Under the pieces are notes generated by a model that saw only the letters and a list, made by a program, of their open reading frames with translations, ran no database searches and was not told where the DNA came from. Source: Ichthyophonus hoferi (Eukaryota; Opisthokonta; Ichthyosporea; Ichthyophonida; Ichthyophonidae). From it: DNA of 64,000 nucleotides. Where the stretch lies: positions 38,259-102,258 of the forward strand of contig NAOQ01000147.1 of the NCBI GenBank assembly GCA_002751075.1, in the 5' to 3' direction. A program made the translations under genes and the position numbers. Shown in pieces: positions 63,511-64,000 of this stretch (position 1 is its first letter; every line of letters starts with the position of its first letter).

Positions 63511-64000
63511 TCTATGATTCTTGAACCTAAACAATATTATATAGTAAATCACCATCACCCTGACCCTAATGCCTATGTAAGTAAATATACACTAATACAT
63601 TTTATATATCTCCTTTTATATTCTTGATAATTTACATATCCTGATTTCCCTGGTATTATATATATTTTAAAGTAAGTTTTATTCTCATTATCCTTTGAAC
63701 TTTTTGAGAGAAGAAACTGGAATATAGCATAGACCCCAATTGAGAGGTAAATTATCATTAGAATTTAGAATAACCTTAATCGCATATGCCTTGCTACTTA
63801 GTAAATGATGATACTATAATATAAAATCAGAATAACATAATAAGTTTTTCTTAGTAGACTTAGTATGCGGTAGCTTTGTTGGGTAAAATGAACTCAAATG
63901 ACTTACGGAATACTTTGGAAGGTACCGAGGAATGATTTTTATTGTAAGAGAATTTTGCTTTTTTTTTTGTCATATGTAGCTAGAATTATAATTAATTAGC
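63511..64000. other. Right edge, no recognised gene
   Basis: AT-rich; a T-run at 63959-63968. Nothing supported. Confidence 0.5.

Overview
Kind of organism. The window is nuclear DNA of an AT-rich, intron-rich eukaryote. The evidence is spliced genes with GT-AG introns of consistent phase, abundant microsatellites and a decayed Ty1/copia layer. The species cannot be named from sequence alone. The NOPCHAP1 and NAA30 homologues are closest in wording to opisthokont proteins as I remember them, so an animal, fungus or unicellular relative is a reasonable but weak guess. The standard genetic code fits every exon.

Layout. (1) 1-28.2 kb is gene-bearing. On the minus strand a PIF1-family DNA helicase runs from 10955 down to at least 456. 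I could chain 15 exons in frame (884 codons), and the gene continues past the left edge. Head to head with it, across a roughly 1 kb spacer holding TTTAGGG-type repeats and three tandem ~210-227 bp units, lies a six-exon NAA30 gene (catalytic subunit of the NatC N-terminal acetyltransferase, 11998-15346, plus strand). A foldback element sits at 16735-17945. An orphan promoter-like block of tandem CCAAT repeats plus a TATA box is at 20438-20700. A single-exon acidic protein with a possible SERTA-like tail is at 22591-23469 (minus). A four-exon NOPCHAP1 homologue (box C/D snoRNP assembly cofactor) is at 26390-28172 (plus). (2) 28.2-44 kb is repeat-rich: a 520 bp tandem repeat, then an old, nested cluster of Ty1/copia-like LTR fossils at about 32.8-43.7 kb. 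(3) 44.8-45.5 kb holds an assembly gap whose two edges are the same 135 bp. (4) 45.5-64 kb is gene-poor. It holds one single-exon C2H2 zinc-finger gene (54220-55059, plus), a three-unit tandem array of about 1 kb units carrying LTR-like pieces (55250-58430), a pair of LTR-like repeats near 60-61 kb, and a further copy of the dispersed repeat at 63.1-63.5 kb.

How the genes relate. The three spliced genes are housekeeping genes: genome maintenance (PIF1), co-translational N-terminal acetylation (NAA30) and snoRNP assembly (NOPCHAP1). Only PIF1 and NAA30 share a promoter region. The most interesting host features are a 12-residue-period array of eight TQ motifs in the PIF1 N-terminus, a BRCT-like start in its C-terminal extension, a marked excess of CCAAT/ATTGG in non-coding DNA, and microsatellites that grow directly out of splice donor sites. 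I did not find a clear new multi-gene system. Exon borders were built by hand from splice signals, reading frame and family motifs, with no transcript or database support.
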